This document shows, piece by piece, positions 49,691 through 52,897 of a stretch of 52,897 nucleotides of DNA. The stretch is from NCBI GenBank assembly GCA_947465645.1, contig CANIBQ010000029.1, forward strand, positions 1 through 52,897, in the 5' to 3' direction. Position numbers and translations under genes: made by a program. The notes under the pieces were generated by a model that saw nothing but the letters and a program-made list of their open reading frames with translations, was not told the DNA's origin and did not search any database. Within the stretch, counting starts at the first letter, position 1, and each line of letters starts with the position of its first letter. Source of the stretch: Acidobacteriota bacterium (lineage in GTDB: Bacteria > Acidobacteriota > Vicinamibacteria > Vicinamibacterales > UBA2999).

Positions 49691-50452
49691 TTACCGGGTG
49701 ACCCAGGGCTTGAACTGTTCTTCTTTTTCCAGCCGGCCCGCCACTGATTCGGCTTCGCGGCGATCGGGATACGCGCCGACGCGGACGCGGAACACGTTCG
49801 CGGCACCGGCTGGCGTCGTCACGAACGCGGGATAGCCTTTGCCCGTGAGGCGGCGCGCAATGGTGTCGGCTTCCGCACGCTGGCGGACGGCGGCGACCTG
49901 CACGACGAAGCCACTGCCTGCGGACCTCGTCACAGGCGCTGTCACCGGCGCCGCTGCGGTCGTGACGACCGCCGGCTTCTTCGCAACCGGTGGCATGACG
50001 GGCGCGGCCGGGACGGCGACAACGGCAGCGGCGGTCTTCTTGGCGGGTTCAACCGTCGGCTCGGCGGCGGGCTCGGGCAGCGGATCGAATGCCTCCGCAC
50101 GCGCCACGGCAGGCGCCTTCAACGTTTCGGCTGGCGGGTCGGCATCCTCGAGGCGGCCTGGATATGTGAGCGTTTCTTTCGACGCGATCGGGATGCCTTC
50201 GGTGCTCGGTGCGACCGCAGAGGCGGCTGCGGAATTAAGCGCTGTGGAATTAAGCGCTGTGGAATTAAACGCAGTGGGATCGAGTGAGGCCTCCGATATG
50301 GCGGCCTGTTCTCCGACGCCCTCGGTTGGCACGCCGCGCCCGACCATGACGCCGCAAAGGAAGATCACGACGGCCACGACGGTGGCCGCCATGAACAAGA
50401 AGACTAGCTGTTTCCCGTTGAGCTGAATCTCGTGAAACGCCTCGTCCTGCAT
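49691..50452 (-). CDS. SPOR-domain inner-membrane protein
   Basis: The 253-residue protein has a short cytoplasmic start (MQDEAFHEIQLNGKQ), one membrane helix (about 16-36) and a long Ala/Pro/Thr/Glu-rich periplasmic linker. It ends in a C-terminal SPOR domain (GSGFVVQVAAVRQRAEADTIARRLTGKGYPAFV to the end). SPOR domains bind peptidoglycan strands lacking stem peptides and bring proteins to division sites. This is the FtsN/DedD-like layout, though no FtsN activation motif is recognised. The linker contains a tandem 15-base repeat (TALNS). No strong ribosome binding site is visible. It lies on the same strand as the TPR protein, which ends 93 bases upstream. Confidence 0.85.
   Translation of the reverse strand: MQDEAFHEIQLNGKQLVFLFMAATVVAVVIFLCGVMVGRGVPTEGVGEQAAISEASLDPTAFNSTALNSTALNSAAASAVAPSTEGIPIASKETLTYPGRLEDADPPAETLKAPAVARAEAFDPLPEPAAEPTVEPAKKTAAAVVAVPAAPVMPPVAKKPAVVTTAAAPVTAPVTRSAGSGFVVQVAAVRQRAEADTIARRLTGKGYPAFVTTPAGAANVFRVRVGAYPDRREAESVAGRLEKEEQFKPWVTR
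50231..50275. repeat. Three tandem 15-base units inside the SPOR gene
   Basis: The unit GGAATTAAGCGCTGT occurs exactly twice (50231-50245, 50246-50260), followed by a variant copy (50261-50275). Being a multiple of three it keeps the frame and encodes repeated TALNS-like residues in the linker. It is a likely site of length variation. Confidence 0.85.
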
Positions 50453-50544
50453 GCTTTAGCTCGTCATTTTACCATGGATGAGCATCAGCTCATCCTTCGG
50501 ATCAGTCCGAATGACGTACGTATCGGCGCGGGCGGGTGGCCGGG

Positions 50545-52128
50545 TTAGGGACGAGAGAGCCGGGCGAGCAGTTCCTTGGCCTCGGCGTTGGCAGGATCAC
50601 TCCAGACGGCGATCTTCAGAGCGTCGACCGCATCCTGCGCGCGTCCGTTCCGCATGTAGATCCTGGCGAGCAGCAGATGTGCGGCGCTCTCGTACGGCGC
50701 CAGGAAGATCGTTCGCCGGAGCTCGGCGATCGCCTCCTCGTCGCGCTCCCCCTCGAAGAAGCGCTTCCCACGCTCGAGGTGAAAGACGGCGGCCTCCCGC
50801 TGATCGCGCTGCTCCGCGGCCACGACCAGGTCCTCGGGCCGTAATGTCTGAGGCACGTCAATGTCGAGCTTGAGCCGCTCGAGGCCGCGCGGAATCGCGT
50901 TGGCGCCGGGCTGCGTGGCTTCCCACTCGGCCGCGACCGACGACAGTTGCCGTGCCAGCTCCTTCTCGCGCGCCGCCTCGGAGGCGGCTCCCGAGGCCTG
51001 CAGCGCCACGCCGAGGGCGTAGTGCGCTTCGTCATCGGACGGGTCACGGCGCACCGCTTCCCGCAGCCAACTGATCGCGCCCTGCGTGTCGCGATCCAGC
51101 CAATACGCGTAACCGAGGTTGAAGAACAGATCCGAGTCGTTGCCGTCGAGCGTCACGGCCTCCCCGAAGTACGACACGGCGCGCCCGCCGGCGGCGCTGG
51201 CGGCTCCGGCCGGACGGCGAAGCTGCACGATGCCCAGGTTGTTGAGGAGCGCCGGGTCCGGCCTGGCGCGATTGAGCTCGGAGAACGCCCTAAAGGCCTC
51301 GCCATACTGCGCGAGATGCAGCATCGAGACGCCTGAGAGAAATCTCGCCTGCCGCGCAAGCCGATGATCCGCGGGCACAGCACGGATGACGGCGAGCGCC
51401 TGCTGATGCTCCCCCTGCTCGGTGTGCACGCCCCAGAGGGCGAGGCGGGCGCGATGGAATGTCGGCGCGGTCTTGAGTGCCTGCGTCAGGAACGAGGTCT
51501 GCGTCGCCGGCGCTTCGGCCAGCACGCCCTTGATGTACTGCTCGAAGGCCGGAAGCGGTGGATGCCCCTGCTCCATCTGCTCGTCCGACACGGGCGAGGT
51601 GGGCGCGATGCGGCGCGCGAGGCGTCCGTAGACCGCGAACATGTCGTTGAGCGTCCCCAACTCCACCATCTCGGGTGACATGCGGCCGGTGTCGAGCCGG
51701 ATAGTGCGCGCCTTGACGGCAAGGTAGGTGCCGCGAAGCTCGAAGCTGCCGACGATGACCTGCTCGACGCGGAGGAGCTGTCCGAGGCGAATGGCGGTGG
51801 CCAGGCTGAGCGTCGCATCGAGCGGCAGCCGCAGACGCTCGAACGCCCGCAGCCGATCGCCGCGAATGATGGCGGGCACCCCGAGCGCGTTGAGATCGTC
51901 GGTGAGCAGCACGGCGGACGCTTCCCCGAGCCAGTGGCCGCGAGGCTCGCGCGTCCCGTTCTCGAACGGGATGACGAGCTGCAGCGCTGGAGCCGTCTGC
52001 GCCGCGGCGTTACCAGACGCCAGCAACATCACGGCGACGACACACCGAGGCACCGAGGCACCGAGAACGCTCTTCACAAGGCCTCGCCACCTCGGCGTCT
52101 CGGTGTGCCGTCTCAGCGAGAATCTCAT
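50545..52128 (-). CDS. TolB/FlgO-like and TPR-repeat secreted protein
   Basis: The 527-residue protein has a signal peptide with an unusually long n-region, then a domain (LQLVIPFENGTREPRGHWLGEASAVLLTDDL to about residue 150) of the type found before TPRs in FlgO/TolB-like proteins, with RLGQLLRVEQVIVGSFEL. It continues into tetratricopeptide repeats (for example DSDLFFNLGYAYWLDRDTQGAISWLREAVRRDP and ESAAHLLLARIYMRNGRAQDAVDALKIAVWSDP). It is probably a periplasmic scaffold. ATG 52128 overlaps the upstream stop (ATGA) and has AGGA eight bases before it. A 67-base palindromic repeat (52041-52107) makes up most of the n-region; without it the protein would read MRFSLRR then VVAVMLLASGNAAAQ, a perfect signal peptide. 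Confidence 0.82.
   Translation of the reverse strand: MRFSLRRHTETPRWRGLVKSVLGASVPRCVVAVMLLASGNAAAQTAPALQLVIPFENGTREPRGHWLGEASAVLLTDDLNALGVPAIIRGDRLRAFERLRLPLDATLSLATAIRLGQLLRVEQVIVGSFELRGTYLAVKARTIRLDTGRMSPEMVELGTLNDMFAVYGRLARRIAPTSPVSDEQMEQGHPPLPAFEQYIKGVLAEAPATQTSFLTQALKTAPTFHRARLALWGVHTEQGEHQQALAVIRAVPADHRLARQARFLSGVSMLHLAQYGEAFRAFSELNRARPDPALLNNLGIVQLRRPAGAASAAGGRAVSYFGEAVTLDGNDSDLFFNLGYAYWLDRDTQGAISWLREAVRRDPSDDEAHYALGVALQASGAASEAAREKELARQLSSVAAEWEATQPGANAIPRGLERLKLDIDVPQTLRPEDLVVAAEQRDQREAAVFHLERGKRFFEGERDEEAIAELRRTIFLAPYESAAHLLLARIYMRNGRAQDAVDALKIAVWSDPANAEAKELLARLSRP
52041..52107. repeat. 67-base palindromic interspersed repeat, copy 2, inside a coding region
   Basis: CACACCGAGGCACCGAGG at the left and the reverse complement of CACACCGAGACGCCGAGG at the right form 18-base arms with two mismatches. 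A third CACCGAG unit extends the left arm, as in copy 1. Length and layout match the element at 8698-8764, with GG-to-CG type changes. It is translated as part of the signal-peptide n-region of the TPR protein. Confidence 0.7.
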
Positions 52129-52709
52129 CCTGACGGTCCTACCGGACGCACGAGGACCGTCATGCGGCACTGCCCCCCTCCTGTGGCACGGCACTGGTCC
52201 GTACCGACTTCGACGTCAAGGTTGAAGAGATACATCAGCCTTCGGATCGCCGACGCGTAGTACTCGCAGAGCGGCTGCTCGACGCGGTCGCGCACCTCGC
52301 AGAAGATCGAGCCGCGGATATCCACGGCCCCTCGCCCCTTGCTCCACCGCACAATCGCCCGGCTGCCACGATAGGTCCTGCGGATCATCGCGCGCGCCTC
52401 GCGCATCACGAGGTACACGCGAACACGCGGCGGTGCCGCGCGAATGATGGCGCGCCGGTACGCCGGCATGCCGGCCACCGTCCACTCGGACGTGTATTCA
52501 CCGGCGCGGGCGGCGACGAGCCGGTAGGGCTCGCCTTCCATGCGAAGAAAACTCAGCACCGCCGCCAGCGGCGCCAATCCGATCTTTCCGTCGCGCAGCC
52601 CGGCGGGATTCAGCCACGCTTCGTAGAACTCGAGCCGCGTCGGCAGCAAGTCTGCGATGCCCTGGTGCAGACTGGCCACGAGCAACCGGCCGATACCCGC
52701 CTCAATCAT
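52125..52709 (-). CDS. V4R-like domain protein
   Basis: The 194-residue protein has no signal peptide. Its C-terminal half reads RGSIFCEVRDRVEQPLCEYYASAIRRLMYLFNLDVEVGTDQCRATGGGQCRMTVLV. This strongly recalls the V4R (4-vinyl reductase) fold, in which two late cysteines bind a metal or small hydrocarbon. The cysteines here are in FCEV, PLCEYY, TDQCRA and GQCRM. Similar stand-alone proteins in delta-proteobacteria and acidobacteria are poorly studied and may be sensors. The stop overlaps the TPR protein start by four bases, so the two are made together. The divergent mobA start lies 96 bases away, with a 32-base inverted repeat between. Confidence 0.6.
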   Translation of the reverse strand: MIEAGIGRLLVASLHQGIADLLPTRLEFYEAWLNPAGLRDGKIGLAPLAAVLSFLRMEGEPYRLVAARAGEYTSEWTVAGMPAYRRAIIRAAPPRVRVYLVMREARAMIRRTYRGSRAIVRWSKGRGAVDIRGSIFCEVRDRVEQPLCEYYASAIRRLMYLFNLDVEVGTDQCRATGGGQCRMTVLVRPVGPSG

Positions 52710-52728
52710 GCGAAGCTTTTCTGGCAGC

Positions 52729-52734
52729 TATAAT
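52729..52734 (+). promoter_or_regulatory. -10 box overlapping the inverted repeat before mobA
   Basis: A consensus TATAAT overlaps the first three bases of the left arm of the inverted repeat (52732). It would start transcription near 52741, giving a mobA leader that includes most of the repeat. No good -35 is seen. Confidence 0.45.
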
Positions 52735-52823
52735 GGGGTCGGGAGTCATTTTTCGAGGACACTCGCGTCGCGACAAAGGCTCTCCTACCCCAGTGTCCTC
52801 GAAAAATGACTCCCGACCCCATT
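52732..52823. repeat. 32-base perfect inverted repeat around the mobA start
   Basis: Bases 52732-52763 are exactly complementary to 52792-52823 (32 of 32), with a 28-base spacer. The arms contain GGGGTCGGGAGTCATTTTT and a conserved CGAGGACACT end. Such long perfect dyads resemble REP/MITE-like elements mobilised by RAYT transposases. The right arm contains the mobA ATG (52806). Confidence 0.9.
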
Positions 52824-52897
52824 TTTACTGGAGCGATTCTCGCCGGCGGGCAGGCGCGCCGGCTCGGCGGAATCGACAAGAGCGCGCTGGTGGTCGG
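52806..52897 (+). CDS. mobA: Molybdenum cofactor guanylyltransferase, N-terminal part only
   Basis: The frame from ATG 52806 reads MTPDPIFTGAILAGGQARRL and then GGIDKSALVVG before the window ends (30 codons). LAGGxxxRxGGxDK is the nucleotide-binding signature of MobA, which joins GMP to molybdopterin to make the bis-MGD cofactor in the cytoplasm. The first six codons lie inside the right arm of the inverted repeat, so the start may have been captured by an insertion; no better start is visible. In the mRNA the start codon would be locked in a 32-base stem. The sulfite-oxidase-like enzyme at 20166 needs a molybdenum cofactor, though that family normally uses the non-MGD form. Confidence 0.85.
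   Translation, partial: MTPDPIFTGAILAGGQARRLGGIDKSALVV

Noticed and set aside
50231..50275. CRISPR-like repeat array
   Set aside because: Units are directly tandem, 15 bases long, without spacers, and lie in frame inside a coding linker.

Overview
The window is GC-rich throughout and densely packed with genes, most of them on the minus strand. Its gene content suggests a soil-type member of the Acidobacteriota, most likely class Vicinamibacteria. Pointers are two Oar-like TonB-dependent receptors with an N-terminal carboxypeptidase-regulatory-like domain, many signal-peptide-bearing amidohydrolases and M20/GGT-type peptidases, DUF6152-type and related secreted proteins, and a dnaK-dnaJ-hspR operon. 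This placement rests on gene content, not on a marker-gene phylogeny. No rRNA, tRNA, CRISPR array, transposase or phage gene was seen, and no gene-free gap exceeds 300 bases.

Layout. 1-6380: housekeeping genes on the minus strand (secreted unknown, hemW, a DnaC/IstB-type ATPase, hspR, dnaJ, dnaK), with a well-formed promoter and an HspR-box candidate upstream of dnaK. 6381-8675: a class A penicillin-binding protein on the plus strand, probably read from a leaderless transcript. 8811-14211: an exported peptide/amide-degrading cluster (M20 peptidase, gamma-glutamyltransferase, amidase) with two small membrane proteins. 14240-16938: prfB, with an intact programmed +1 frameshift, and lnt. 17020-21326: a tightly coupled five-gene operon headed by a Tat-exported sulfite-oxidase-like molybdoenzyme. 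It also encodes a metallo-beta-lactamase-fold protein that has lost its metal ligands, a DUF6152-like protein and two secreted unknowns. 21463-26353: an SdrD-B-domain secreted protein, a glycosyltransferase, a secreted beta-propeller and a 2OG-oxygenase-like protein. 26370-29672: an arsenic locus (arsM divergent from arsR, with arsR coupled to a phosphodiesterase-family lipoprotein).

29936-47760 is the most distinctive part. A six-gene minus-strand operon (amidohydrolase A, lipocalin-like protein, diheme c-type cytochrome, amidohydrolase B, dienelactone-hydrolase-like protein, amidohydrolase C) lies between two paralogous TonB-dependent receptors. Beyond the second receptor are a heme c/beta-propeller protein and a YtcJ-type amidohydrolase. 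The three operon amidohydrolases are paralogues that each end in an IPT/TIG-like domain. They show graded loss of metal ligands: B intact, A partly lost, C almost completely lost. I infer an outer-membrane uptake plus periplasmic degradation system for an unknown cyclic amide, lactone or peptide-like substrate, containing probable pseudoenzymes.

48023-52897: an intact metallo-beta-lactamase-fold hydrolase, a small c-type cytochrome whose start looks frameshifted, a SPOR protein, a TolB/FlgO-like TPR protein, a V4R-like protein and the first codons of mobA. Two members of a 67-base palindromic repeat family occur at 8698 and 52041; the second is embedded in a signal-peptide coding region. A 32-base perfect inverted repeat surrounds the mobA start codon.
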